The notes beneath the pieces were generated by a model. That model was not told the DNA's origin. It searched no databases and saw nothing but the letters and a program-made list of their open reading frames with translations. A DNA stretch of 64,000 nucleotides from Rhizobium sp. ICMP 5592. GTDB taxonomy: Bacteria; Pseudomonadota; Alphaproteobacteria; Rhizobiales; Rhizobiaceae. The stretch covers positions 1 through 64,000 of the forward strand of contig NZ_QSNT01000008.1 of NCBI RefSeq assembly GCF_009498525.1. Reading direction: 5' to 3'. A program made the position numbers and the translations under genes. Below are positions 53,616 to 62,524 of the stretch, one piece after another. Numbering within the stretch: position 1 is the stretch's first letter; the number at the start of each line of letters is the position of its first letter.

Positions 53616-53960
53616 ATGACCACGAAAACTGTGACGCGCGCAGATTTGGCGCATGCGGTGTTTCAAAAGATCGGCCTTTCACGAACGGAGTCATCCGAAC
53701 TTGTCGAGGTTGTGCTTGGTGAGATCAGTGATGCGCTGATACGCGGTGAATCGGTAGGACTTTCGTCATTTGCCTCGTTTCAGGTGCACGCCAAAACCCA
53801 CCGCCCGGGCCGCAATCCGCGCACAGGAGAAGAGGTTTTGATTTCTGCACGCCGGGTCGTAAGGTTCACAGCATCAGATGTGATGAAATCCCGAATTCAA
53901 AAGGCTCATAAAGCCCGAAAGGCAAAGGTTAAAGCTCCTCCACCGGATCCAAGCCGGTAA
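53616..53960 (+). CDS. HU/IHF-family DNA-binding protein (IHF-alpha-like)
   Basis: This 114-residue protein starts at ATG 53616 (MTTKTVTRADLAHAVFQKIG). The IHF/HU fold is clear: SRTESSELVEVVLGEISDAL, GLSSFASFQVHAKTHRPGRN with the DNA-intercalating Pro region, and PRTGEEVLISARRVVRFTAS. The Lys-rich tail (HKARKAKVKAPPPD) extends it slightly. It bends DNA for recombination, replication or transcription. As an accessory copy it may be plasmid-specific. Confidence 0.9.
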   Translation: MTTKTVTRADLAHAVFQKIGLSRTESSELVEVVLGEISDALIRGESVGLSSFASFQVHAKTHRPGRNPRTGEEVLISARRVVRFTASDVMKSRIQKAHKARKAKVKAPPPDPSR

Positions 53961-53995
53961 ATAAACCTTCTCCAGAAATCATTGGGCCTGCTCGT

Positions 53996-54199
53996 CTAGC
54001 GGGTTGCCTTCGGGTTGTGAAATCCGTCGACGCTCGCTCGCACGACCGAGCGAGTTACGTCCATCACGAGCAGAGCTAACTCGTCGGCAAAAATTGTCTT
54101 CCCCGATCCGTCTACCCCGTCAATAGCCACGACGACGCGACCCTCCAAGGCGGCAATTTGGTTGGCAAGGTGTTCGATGAGGTCAATTCTGATGTGCAT
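53996..54199 (-). pseudogene. uridine kinase-like P-loop protein, truncated
   Basis: Only 67 residues remain: MHIRIDLIEHLANQIAALEG, the P-loop AIDGVDGSGKTIFADELA, and VVRASVDGFHNPKATR before a stop. Uridine-kinase-like proteins continue for more than 100 residues after this DGFHNP motif, so the gene is cut short. No continuation is found in the neighbouring frames. Confidence 0.7.
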
Positions 54200-54285
54200 C
54201 GATGTTGACCGGGTTGTTTACAGGAGAAACTAGATTTAAGGCAAATTATCTAAAGCCTTGCAGCAAGCGGCGATGCATGTCGCCC

Positions 54286-55518
54286 TCAGAATGAGATGCC
54301 TGAATGTGGCCGGCGGCTGGTGGCAAACACGCGGTCCAGTTCCTCCGTTGCGTCCGCCGAGATCGCATTGATGCGCCCGGAAGCCGCAAGAAAAGATGCC
54401 GATTGCGCGCCGAATATCAGCGTGGTCAGTTCCGCGATTGCAAGATGCGCCTCCGGACTGCAACTGCTTCGCTCCACGCCCCCGGGGCCGACGGACCAGA
54501 TGCCGCCATTGTCATGGAAGATATCGTCTTCGACAGCAATCGTTACCTGGCGTGTGCCGCCATAGCGGCGGGCGTAAAGCAAAGCTTCGAGGTCGAGAGG
54601 CCGTATCCAGCTTTCGTCACGCTGACCAGATATCTCCAGCGCGCGCGGATTGTGTAGAAGCAAAGGCAGCGGATCATCCACTGGCCGGGACGGAAAGACG
54701 ACCCGGTGCAGGATGTCGTGCGTGAAGAGGTGGCTGATCAGGACCTGCCAGGCTTCGTCGTCATGGGCGACGAGATCGTCGACGATCACGGTGCGGCGCG
54801 ATGAGGTGAACCAGTTCTCCGACGGCTCGACATGGAAGCGCAAATAGCCGCGCTCATTTCCTTCGGGGCCGAAGACGACGGCATGATAGGGCGTCGAGCC
54901 CTGGAACGTGCGGTATTCCTGCATGGACCACCAGCCATCCCACCGGGACAGCGTCGCGGCCCGCGGCGCCGGATCGGCGTCGGCAATTTGCCGGAACAAG
55001 GCGAAGCTTTCACGGGCGTCGATGATACGAAGTCCTTCGCGCGGGGCGGAGACCGCAAGTCCGGCTTGCGTAAGATCGAGTTCGTGCCGGACCGACCAGG
55101 AGGCGACGCCATAGCCGTAGCGGCCATAGATACGGGCATCCGACGCCCTCAGACCGGCGACGACATAGCCTTCGGCGCGGGCGCGACGAAGCTGCTCGAC
55201 AATGAGCCGGCGCGCGATCCCGCGACGCGTCGCATCGGGGGAAACGCCCACATGCGTGACGGAGAGGTGGCGCACGCGGCCGCCGCCGGGCAGGGTAATC
55301 GAGGCATCATAACCGTTGACGACGCCTCGCAGGATATCGCCCTCGAAGCCGCCAAGCGGTTTGCCCCCAGCCAGATACCGGGCTTCGGTTTCGGGACTGG
55401 TACGCCCGAAATCGGCAATTCCGAGCAGCGCCTGGCGGAACAGGGCAAAAGCCTTCCGGCGGTCTTCATCATCATCATTGAGAGGTCGAATATCCATGTG
55501 AAACTTGTCCAATGTCAT
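54286..55518 (-). CDS. GNAT N-acetyltransferase, Eis-like
   Basis: This protein has about 410 residues from ATG 55518 (MTLDKFHMDIRPLNDDDEDR). The N-terminal GNAT domain has VTHVGVSPDATRRGIARRLI, the acetyl-CoA loop. ASDARIYGRYGYGVASWSVR supplies the conserved Tyr, and a second GNAT-like half and a sterol-carrier-like C-terminal domain follow. The last residue is Phe; in mycobacterial Eis the C-terminal carboxylate of Phe is the base. Eis proteins acetylate amines including aminoglycosides. The physiological substrate here is unknown. ATG 55497 is an alternative start. Confidence 0.88.
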   Translation of the reverse strand: MTLDKFHMDIRPLNDDDEDRRKAFALFRQALLGIADFGRTSPETEARYLAGGKPLGGFEGDILRGVVNGYDASITLPGGGRVRHLSVTHVGVSPDATRRGIARRLIVEQLRRARAEGYVVAGLRASDARIYGRYGYGVASWSVRHELDLTQAGLAVSAPREGLRIIDARESFALFRQIADADPAPRAATLSRWDGWWSMQEYRTFQGSTPYHAVVFGPEGNERGYLRFHVEPSENWFTSSRRTVIVDDLVAHDDEAWQVLISHLFTHDILHRVVFPSRPVDDPLPLLLHNPRALEISGQRDESWIRPLDLEALLYARRYGGTRQVTIAVEDDIFHDNGGIWSVGPGGVERSSCSPEAHLAIAELTTLIFGAQSASFLAASGRINAISADATEELDRVFATSRRPHSGISF

Positions 55519-55626
55519 TTGTGATCTTCGAGGGCTTGATCTCCGGCACCTCGCTTCCCAGCTCGGTTTTCGGAATGGCGGCGTGAAGACGGGCAGACAT
55601 TTTAGGAGCGGCGACATCTGCTCTCT

Positions 55627-56772
55627 CTATGATTGCGGAGACACCGGAGCGAGAAGGCCACGTGCCTTCAGAAGGGCCGCCGCGCCCTCGCCGAAATGCC
55701 AGGCCTCCTCAAGATGAGGCTGGCCAGAGAGGATGAAGTGGTCGAAACCGGTGCGATGATAGACTTCGATAAGGTCGGCAACCTGTTTATGGCTCCCGAC
55801 GAGAGCCGTACCTGCTCCGCCGCGCACGAGGCCATAACCGGACCAGAGGCCAGGGTGGATTTCCAGTTCACGCGCCGAGGCCGGCAGGCCTTCGCGCGCC
55901 GCATGCAGTGCCGACATCTGGCTTTGGGCGACGGATTCGGATCTGGCGAGGAGCTCTCGGGCCTTGCGCACGCGCTCCGGCGAGATCCAGGCGAGAAGTT
56001 TGTCGGCCGTGGCCCAGGCTTCGTCCTCGGTATCGCGCGAAATGACATGCAAGCGCACACCAAAGCGCAGCGAGCGGCCTCTGGCAGTTGCCTGCGCTTT
56101 TAGCTGCGCGATATTTTCGGCTTCAAGTGCCGGCGGCCGCCCCCAGACCAGGTAGACATCGGCTTGGCCGGCTGCCACTTCCTGCGCCGCCGGGCTTGCG
56201 CCGCCAAAGAAGATCTGCGGCAGATCATAGGGACCGGTGTCGATGCTGGCCTCGCGGATGTCATAGTGCTTCCCCTTGAAAGAGAAGGGCTGGTTCGCAG
56301 GTGCGGACGTCACACCGCGCACCACCGAAAGGAATTCCTCCGTCCTTTCATAGCGGGCATCATGGTCCAGATGATCGCCGAAGCGCGCCTGTTCGAAGCG
56401 ATCGCCGCCCGTAACAACGTTAAGAAGCAGCCGTCCCCCGGTCATTCGCTGGAATGTCGCCGCCTGATGGGCGACGAGCGTCGGCGATATGAGACCGGGC
56501 CTGAAGGCGACCAGGAATTTAAGCCGCTTCGTTTCGCGGGAAAGAGCAGCGGTGGTGATCCAGGCATCTTCGCACCATGTGCCGGTCGGTGTAAGAACGG
56601 CATGGAAATGCTGTTCTTCAGCGGCGCGTGCCACTTCGCCGAGATAGGCAAGCGACGGTGCGCGGAAGCCGCCGGAAAATTCCACGACATGGCTATCGGT
56701 TCCCGAGCCTGTCAGACCTCGACTGTCGCCATTCGTCGGCAGATACCAATGAAGGTGGACATTGCCGCTCAT
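55627..56772 (-). CDS. SsuD-like FMNH2-dependent alkanesulfonate monooxygenase (LLM family)
   Basis: This 381-residue LLM barrel has the SsuD features: HAVLTPTGTWCEDAWITTAA (active-site Cys), RLKFLVAFRPGLISPTLVAH, TGGRLLLNVVTGGDRFEQAR, LPQIFFGGASPAAQEVA and FGVRLHVISRDTEDEAW. SsuD releases sulfite from sulfonates using FMNH2 from a partner reductase. It is the last gene of a minus-strand importer operon and overlaps the truncated upstream monooxygenase by ATGA. No SsuE-like reductase is present in the window. Confidence 0.9.
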   Translation of the reverse strand: MSGNVHLHWYLPTNGDSRGLTGSGTDSHVVEFSGGFRAPSLAYLGEVARAAEEQHFHAVLTPTGTWCEDAWITTAALSRETKRLKFLVAFRPGLISPTLVAHQAATFQRMTGGRLLLNVVTGGDRFEQARFGDHLDHDARYERTEEFLSVVRGVTSAPANQPFSFKGKHYDIREASIDTGPYDLPQIFFGGASPAAQEVAAGQADVYLVWGRPPALEAENIAQLKAQATARGRSLRFGVRLHVISRDTEDEAWATADKLLAWISPERVRKARELLARSESVAQSQMSALHAAREGLPASARELEIHPGLWSGYGLVRGGAGTALVGSHKQVADLIEVYHRTGFDHFILSGQPHLEEAWHFGEGAAALLKARGLLAPVSPQS

Positions 56773-57053
56773 GCTGGAACCTTTTTATAGGCCGCGGCCG
56801 AACTGTCATTCTGATCAAGCACGGAGGGATCTTCACGAACGATACGGAAGGCCGCGCAGGAATGATCCTCTCGCAGACGGTCAATGCCAATCAGGCGAGC
56901 GAGTTCCTGCCAATATCTAAGTTCACCGCCACGATCTTTCAGGTCGTCGGGGTGGTGCCAAAGCTCGTAGGAGACGTGGTTTGCGGGGTTCATCGCGGAG
57001 GCGTTCAACTGCAGCGGTTTACCGGCTGCTTTCCGGCTTGTCTGCTCAGTCAT
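56769..57053 (-). pseudogene. NtaA/SnaA/DszA-family monooxygenase, truncated N-terminal part
   Basis: This 94-residue frame begins MTEQTSRKAAGKPLQLNASA, then MNPANHVSYELWHHPDDLKD and ELRYWQELARLI. These align with the N-terminus of the enzyme at 33134 (KPIFFN..., then LWRHPD..., then DFWVTIAR). After about residue 55 the sequence no longer matches the family and it stops, so 350 or so residues are lost. It overlaps both neighbours and keeps the operon coupling intact. Confidence 0.7.
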
Positions 57054-58722
57054 GTGGTGTCTCTTCAAGGATGCGTAAAGAACTGTTTGCAACTGGTTCC
57101 GTCTCGCCGTTACGCCCCGGAACAGCTGCAATAAGCGCTCGCGCGTACGTCGAGTGCGGCGTCAGCAGAAGGTCGGTGGTTGCGGCCTCCTCCACGATAA
57201 TACCGTGCTGCATCACCGCAATCCGATCTGCCACCCGAGCCGCCACGCGCAGGTCGTGGGTTATGAATAACATGGCGAGCCCAAGGTCGCGTTGAAGTTC
57301 GGCCAGAAGATCGAGCACCTGCGCCTGAACGGACACATCAAGCGCTGAGACCGGCTCGTCGGCCACCAGCAGCTGCGGCCTCGGCATCAGTGCGCGGGCA
57401 AGGCCAATGCGCTGGCGCTGGCCGCCCGAAAAGGCATGGGGCTTTCGATCGGCGGAGGAGGGATCCAGCCCTACCCGCACGAGTAGCTCCGCCATGCGGG
57501 TTTCAGCTTCTTCCTTTGACAGACCAGCCTGCAGCACCGCCTCTGTGAGGATGCGGCGGATGCTGTGGCGTGGATTGAGCGAGGATTGCGGGTCCTGAAA
57601 CACCATCTGCACGGCAGGCCGGCGCTCGCGGGTGAACAGATCCCGCGCCCGGCCTATCGCCTCGCCCGAAAGGCGGAAGGTGCCGGCGTCGCGTTCGACA
57701 AGGCCGGTGATGACCTGACCAAGGGTAGATTTTCCCGATCCGCTTTCGCCGAGCAGAGCTACCGTCTCACCGATGCGCAATGTCAGATCGACCCCCCTCA
57801 GCGCTAGGGTCGCCGGCCGCGCAGGACCAAGGAGGCGGCGCCGGGCAAAATGGGTTTTGTGAATGCCTTCGAGCTCCAGCACCACCGGCAGGTCCGAAGC
57901 AAACGGGGAGCGGCGCGCCTCAAGCTTCGGCACAGCGGCAAGCAGTCGACGCGTATAGGGATGGCTCGGCGCGCCGAGCAATTCTTCCGCGTTTCCCTGT
58001 TCAACGATCTTTCCGCTTTGCATGACGACGATGCGATCGGCGATGTCCCGTACCACGGCAAAGTCATGGGTAATGAACAGCACGGCGAGCCCGCGACGGG
58101 CACGCAGGTCGAGAATGAGCCGCAGGATTTCCGCTTGCGTCGTCACATCCAGCGCTGTGGTCGGTTCGTCGGCGATCAGGAGATCAGGCCCGCAGGCCAT
58201 CGCGATGGCAATTGCCACACGCTGGCGCTGGCCCCCCGAAAGTTCGTGCGGGTAACGCCGGCGCAGCATGCCCGGATCGGGCAGTTGCATGGCAGCAAGA
58301 AGCTCCTCAATCCTTTCCGGCGGCGCGGGATGGCCATGGGCCTCAAGCGCTTCCGCAATCTGCCGGCCGATGGTCAATAGCGGGTTGAGCGCCGTCATTG
58401 GCTCCTGGAATATGTAGCCGATCCGCGCGCCACGCAGGCGCCGGAGCGCCGTTTCATTGAGGGAAAGCATATCCTTGCCCGCGAAGCGCAAGTTTCCCCG
58501 GTCCACCTGAAGGCCGTTGCCGGGAAGAAGGCCGGCGATGGCTGAGGCGAGCACCGACTTGCCCGAGCCACTTTCTCCGACTATGCAAAGCACTTCGCTG
58601 CGCGCAATGGAAAGGGTCGCGTCGTGAACGGCAAGTTCTCGCTCGCCTCCCTCTGGGAGGCGGATGTCGATATTTTCGATTTCGACCAGGGGCGCCGTCG
58701 CAGCGGATCGCGATTGGCTCAT
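57046..58722 (-). CDS. fused dual ATP-binding protein of oligopeptide-type ABC importer
   Basis: This 558-residue protein starts at ATG 58722 (MSQSRSAATAPLVEIENIDI). NBD1 has Walker A GESGSGKS, signature LSGGQRQR and Walker B LLIADEPTTALD. NBD2 has Walker A GESGSGKS, signature FSGGQRQR and Walker B LLVADEPVSALD. It is homologous to the ATPase at 22201. The start overlaps the upstream permease stop by ATGA. Confidence 0.95.
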   Translation of the reverse strand: MSQSRSAATAPLVEIENIDIRLPEGGERELAVHDATLSIARSEVLCIVGESGSGKSVLASAIAGLLPGNGLQVDRGNLRFAGKDMLSLNETALRRLRGARIGYIFQEPMTALNPLLTIGRQIAEALEAHGHPAPPERIEELLAAMQLPDPGMLRRRYPHELSGGQRQRVAIAIAMACGPDLLIADEPTTALDVTTQAEILRLILDLRARRGLAVLFITHDFAVVRDIADRIVVMQSGKIVEQGNAEELLGAPSHPYTRRLLAAVPKLEARRSPFASDLPVVLELEGIHKTHFARRRLLGPARPATLALRGVDLTLRIGETVALLGESGSGKSTLGQVITGLVERDAGTFRLSGEAIGRARDLFTRERRPAVQMVFQDPQSSLNPRHSIRRILTEAVLQAGLSKEEAETRMAELLVRVGLDPSSADRKPHAFSGGQRQRIGLARALMPRPQLLVADEPVSALDVSVQAQVLDLLAELQRDLGLAMLFITHDLRVAARVADRIAVMQHGIIVEEAATTDLLLTPHSTYARALIAAVPGRNGETEPVANSSLRILEETPHD

Positions 58723-59558
58723 CGCCTGCCTCCCGCTCCACTTTTTGGGTTGAGCCAGCGTTCCAGGCCGTCCCCGACTAGATTGAAGGCAAGCACGGTG
58801 AGGAAGATGGCCAGTCCGGGCAGGGTAGAAAGCCACCAGTTGACGCTGAAGGCGGTGCGACCGGATCCGAGCAGGAAGCCCCACGAGATTGCGTCGCGAT
58901 TGCCCAGTCCGAGGAAGCTGATACTGGATTCGATCATGACCGCCCCGGCAACGAGCAGCGAGGCCTGGATCATCACCTGCGGCAATACGTTCGGCAGCAC
59001 ATGCAGGAGTGCAATGCGCAGATGCGAGAGCCCGCTGACACGGGCGGCGCGGACCCAGTCAAGCCGACGCAGCGACAGTACCTCGGCACGGACGATGCGC
59101 ACGACGGGTGGCCAAGAAATCAGCGCGATCGCCAGGACGACGGTGAGGCGGGTCGGCGACAGGATCGCCACGATGATGATCGTCAGCAGGAGGCCCGGAA
59201 TTGTCTGGAAGAACTCGGTAATGCGCATCAACACCTCGTCGACGGCCGCGCCGAGATAACCGGCGGCAAGACCGAGCGTCACGCCGAGGCCGATGGCAAG
59301 GCAGACGACGCTAAGCGCGACGGCAAGGGTGGCGCGGGCACCATATACCAGGCCTGCGGCCAGATCGCGGCCGAGCATGTCGGTCCCTGCCGGATAGCCG
59401 GGTGAAAGCGGTGGCAGGTTTGGCCGCGCCACCATGCGCCAGGGGTTTCCCGGATAGAGGACGTCGGCGAAAACGATGCAAAAGACAAGAAGTGCGAGCA
59501 CGGCGAAGCCGAACAGGACCGGCGCGCGGAGCAAGGGGTGACGCGGGTGGCGGATCAT
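58719..59558 (-). CDS. ABC transporter permease, DppC type
   Basis: This 279-residue permease starts at ATG 59558 (MIRHPRHPLLRAPVLFGFAV). It carries GYPAGTDMLGRDLAAGLVYG, helices such as TLAVALSVVCLAIGLGVTLG, and the EAA loop RRLDWVRAARVSGLSHLRIA then LLHVLPNVLPQVMIQASL. The first part of a typical DppC N-terminus is present but short. It forms the pore together with the DppB-type gene product. Confidence 0.92.
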   Translation of the reverse strand: MIRHPRHPLLRAPVLFGFAVLALLVFCIVFADVLYPGNPWRMVARPNLPPLSPGYPAGTDMLGRDLAAGLVYGARATLAVALSVVCLAIGLGVTLGLAAGYLGAAVDEVLMRITEFFQTIPGLLLTIIIVAILSPTRLTVVLAIALISWPPVVRIVRAEVLSLRRLDWVRAARVSGLSHLRIALLHVLPNVLPQVMIQASLLVAGAVMIESSISFLGLGNRDAISWGFLLGSGRTAFSVNWWLSTLPGLAIFLTVLAFNLVGDGLERWLNPKSGAGGRR

Positions 59559-60589
59559 GTCGTGGCCTCGCGGTCGATCCTCGGGTCGATCAGGCGATAG
59601 GCCACGTCGGCAACGAGGTTGGCGATGAGCACGCCGAACGAGGAAAGGATGAACACGGCGATGAGGACGTTGTAGTCGCGGCTCGCAAGCGAATCGAAGG
59701 CAAGCCTGCCGATGCCCGGCCACGCGAAGACTGTCTCGACCAGGATCGAACCGCCGATCAACTGGCCGGCCTGCAATGCCGCAACGGTGATTGTCGGTAG
59801 AAGTGCGTTTCGCAGGAGATGGTCACGCCAGACAAGCCAAGCCGAAAGACCCTTAGCACGGGCCGTGCGGATGAAATCCATATCGGAGATCTGCAGGAGC
59901 GCTGCGCGACTGACCCGCGCATGGATCGACATGTAGTATAGGCCGAGCGTCAGAACCGGCAGGACCATGTGCGCGGCAAGGTCGCCGAATGCTGCCCAGC
60001 CGCCCTTGGCGGCAACCGAAGGCGCTTGCATTCCGTAGGAGGGCAGCCAGCCCAGCTTCACGGCGAAGACGATAATGAAAACCAGTCCGATCCAGAACAT
60101 CGGCATGGCGAAGAAGGCGACGGAAACCGTCGTGACGGCGCTGTCGATCGCCGAGCCTGGTCGGTGGGCTGCCAGAGCGCCAAGGCCCACACCTGTGACA
60201 ATGGAAAAAACGAAGGCGGACACCGTCAAGAGCAGTGTTGCCGGCAGCCTTTCCAGCACGATGTCGATCACCGGACGCTGATCGCGATAGGAAGTGCCGA
60301 AGTCGAGCTTGGTAATCGCCTGCAGATAATGCCAGAGCTGCAGGTGAATCGGACCGTCCACACCGAGATGCTGCCGGATCTCGGCGACGAAAGCCGGATC
60401 GCTTCCTCCTTGATCGCCTGCGAGCAGCAGAGCTGGGTCACCCGGGGCAAGACGGACGAGCACGAACGTTAGAACGATGACCGCTAAGAGGGTGATCGCC
60501 GCCTTGGCAAGCCGAAGCGACACGGCCTGGACGAAATCCAGGGCTGCTCCCTGTCCATGCACGCCGATGCGATCCGACGACCGGCTCAT
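59555..60589 (-). CDS. ABC transporter permease, DppB type
   Basis: This 344-residue permease has AKAAITLLAVIVLTFVLVRL as its first helix, HLGVDGPIHLQLWHYLQAIT with LDFGTSYRDQRPVIDIV, FFAMPMFWIGLVFIIVFAVK, and the coupling loop MDFIRTARAKGLSAWLVWRD. Its ATG overlaps the stop of the binding-protein gene and its stop overlaps the next permease start. Confidence 0.93.
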   Translation of the reverse strand: MSRSSDRIGVHGQGAALDFVQAVSLRLAKAAITLLAVIVLTFVLVRLAPGDPALLLAGDQGGSDPAFVAEIRQHLGVDGPIHLQLWHYLQAITKLDFGTSYRDQRPVIDIVLERLPATLLLTVSAFVFSIVTGVGLGALAAHRPGSAIDSAVTTVSVAFFAMPMFWIGLVFIIVFAVKLGWLPSYGMQAPSVAAKGGWAAFGDLAAHMVLPVLTLGLYYMSIHARVSRAALLQISDMDFIRTARAKGLSAWLVWRDHLLRNALLPTITVAALQAGQLIGGSILVETVFAWPGIGRLAFDSLASRDYNVLIAVFILSSFGVLIANLVADVAYRLIDPRIDREATT

Positions 60590-62181
60590 TTCCTCAGCCA
60601 GACCGAGGCAAAATTGTCGTCCGTGCCGAGCGCGGTTGTGATCAGATCCTGCACCCTGTCTCGATATAGTGTGGGGAAGACGATGTCATGAGTCCAGACG
60701 AGAGGCACGTCGTGCGAGATGATCTGCTGCACCTTCGAGTAGATTTCCTTGCGATTGGCTTCGTTGGGCTCATGAGCGCCTTGTTCCAGCAAGGTGTCGA
60801 CCTCCGGGTTGGAATAGCCGTTGACGTTGGCGCCCGTGGTGCCGGCGTTGTCGCCTTTGACCGTCCTGTAGCCATAGGAAATACCGATCGCAGGGTCGGC
60901 GGTCGTATAGACGAAGTTCTCCGCGATGTCATAATCAAAGGTGGTAAGCCGCTTGAACCAACCGGCAACGTCGGTGGAGACGATGTCGACCTTGATGCCA
61001 ACTGCACCAAGGGCTTCGCGCAGATATTCGGCCTCGCGGGACCAGAGCTCGCCATAGGGGAGTGGCACGAGCTTCAGTGTGAAACGTGTGCCGTCCGGCC
61101 CCGGCTTGTAGCCGGCTTCGTCAAGTAGCGTCGCTGCTTTCTTTGGATCGAAAGGGTAGACAGTTTCGACGCTTGCATCCTTGTAGACCGACAAGCTCGA
61201 AAACGGGCCGTTGATTGGCTTGCCGAAGCCTGCGAAGATCGTGTTGACGATGAAATCACGATCGATGGCCTGCACGATGGCTTGGCGGACCTGCAGTTTG
61301 GCGAGGATCGGGTTGCGGTTGTTGAGGTGAACATAGCCGATCGGCTGCAGATATTCCCAGCCGTCTTCGCGTGTCTTGACGCCGTCAAGCGCTGAAAGAC
61401 GCGGAATATCGAAATTCTCGACATCACCTGAGCGCAGCGCCTCCACCTGGCCCGTTTCGAACGCAATCGCCCGCGAATTTGCATCCGGTATGATCTGGAA
61501 ATCGATCTCGTCCAGAAAGGGTTTGCCGGCGTCCCAATATTTGTCGTTACGCACGAGACGGATCAGGCGGCCCTTTTTCCACTCCGCGAACTTGAATGGC
61601 CCTGTGCCGATAAACTCGGCATTGGCCGGCGCGTTACGGAAATCGGTGACGCCGATATATTTGTGCGCGGGAACAATGGTCGCGTTCAGCGATCTAAGGA
61701 ACGCCGGATAAGGATTTTTCAGGGCAAAAACAACGGTAAGATCATCCGGCGTCTCGATACGGTCGATTTCGTTGCGCAGATCGCGCGAACGGGCTTGCAG
61801 CGCAGGCAGGAATTCATTGTAGCTGAAGGCGACGTCCTTGGAGGTGAAAGGCTCGCCATCATGCCAGGTGACGCCCGCCCTGAGCTTGAACGCATAGGTC
61901 TTGCCGTCGGGCGAAACGGTCCAGCTTTCGGCAAGCCGCGGGATCGGCGCCAGATCTTTCTGGGCGTAGCTAACGAGCGAATCGTAGATCTTGTTGCCGA
62001 CGAAGGTTGCCGGCCCAAGGCGGTTAACGCCCGGGTTCAGGGAGATTGGCTCCGGCTGCACGATCAGGTTCAGCGTGCCGCCCCTGTCTTCCGCAAAGGC
62101 GGCGCCGGAGACAAGCGCCAGCCCGAGCAGGGCGCCCAGGAAACGAGAGGCCGTGTTTCTCGAAAGTCTGCCGAAAGCCAT
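60586..62181 (-). CDS. ABC transporter solute-binding protein, family 5
   Basis: This protein has about 531 residues from ATG 62181 (MAFGRLSRNTASRFLGALLG), with a signal peptide cleaved after AFA. The core includes LNLIVQPEPISLNPGVNRLG, TYAFKLRAGVTWHDGEPFTS, FIGTGPFKFAEWKKGRLIRL and EAEYLREALGAVGIKVDIVS. Upstream in-frame ATGs lie in non-matching sequence. It is the first gene of the importer/SsuD operon, so its ligand may be a sulfonate or another sulfur compound rather than a peptide (inference). Confidence 0.92.
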   Translation of the reverse strand: MAFGRLSRNTASRFLGALLGLALVSGAAFAEDRGGTLNLIVQPEPISLNPGVNRLGPATFVGNKIYDSLVSYAQKDLAPIPRLAESWTVSPDGKTYAFKLRAGVTWHDGEPFTSKDVAFSYNEFLPALQARSRDLRNEIDRIETPDDLTVVFALKNPYPAFLRSLNATIVPAHKYIGVTDFRNAPANAEFIGTGPFKFAEWKKGRLIRLVRNDKYWDAGKPFLDEIDFQIIPDANSRAIAFETGQVEALRSGDVENFDIPRLSALDGVKTREDGWEYLQPIGYVHLNNRNPILAKLQVRQAIVQAIDRDFIVNTIFAGFGKPINGPFSSLSVYKDASVETVYPFDPKKAATLLDEAGYKPGPDGTRFTLKLVPLPYGELWSREAEYLREALGAVGIKVDIVSTDVAGWFKRLTTFDYDIAENFVYTTADPAIGISYGYRTVKGDNAGTTGANVNGYSNPEVDTLLEQGAHEPNEANRKEIYSKVQQIISHDVPLVWTHDIVFPTLYRDRVQDLITTALGTDDNFASVWLRK

Positions 62182-62201
62182 GAAAGTGGTCCGCTTATTG
62201 T

Positions 62202-62220
62202 CTATAGATTTTATAGATTT
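62202..62220. promoter_or_regulatory. tandem TATAGATTT repeat upstream of the minus-strand binding-protein gene
   Basis: TATAGATTT occurs at 62203-62211 and again at 62212-62220, immediately adjacent. The first six bases CTATAG at 62202-62207 recur at 62482-62487 next to the divergent gene. The repeat lies 20-40 bases before the ATG at 62181, suitable for a promoter or operator. Confidence 0.45.
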
Positions 62221-62445
62221 ATGCAGCAGAATATGCCGCTTGGCGTGGTCGATCCGTTCTAAAAAGCGTATTTGTTGAGGAAAATCGTGCTCTGTTTTCA
62301 CCGTGCGGCAGCCCGCCGCGGGGCGGCCCATGCAAATGGCGAGTTCGGCGAATGACCGTGGTTCGGATGGAGGGCGGCCCCCAAACGGCATTCGTTTTCC
62401 GACCAAACCAAATTTTCGGCAGTTTATTTCTTCGGCAGCCGCCGA

Positions 62446-62469
62446 ATTGGAACGTTGCTTCGTTCCAAT
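62446..62469. promoter_or_regulatory. palindrome between divergent importer genes
   Basis: ATTGGAACG at 62446-62454 pairs perfectly with CGTTCCAAT at 62461-62469 around 6 bases. It lies 56 bases before the plus-strand gene at 62525 within the 343-base divergent region, which otherwise holds no gene. It is probably the binding site of a regulator encoded elsewhere. Confidence 0.6.
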
Positions 62470-62524
62470 AATACATAAAAACTATAGAAAATAGCGGAAA
62501 CAATCAAAGCCGAGGCAAACACCC

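Noticed and set aside
53616..53960. Longer start at 53547 for the IHF-like gene
   Set aside because: The extra 23 residues do not match the family, which begins at the ATG at 53616.
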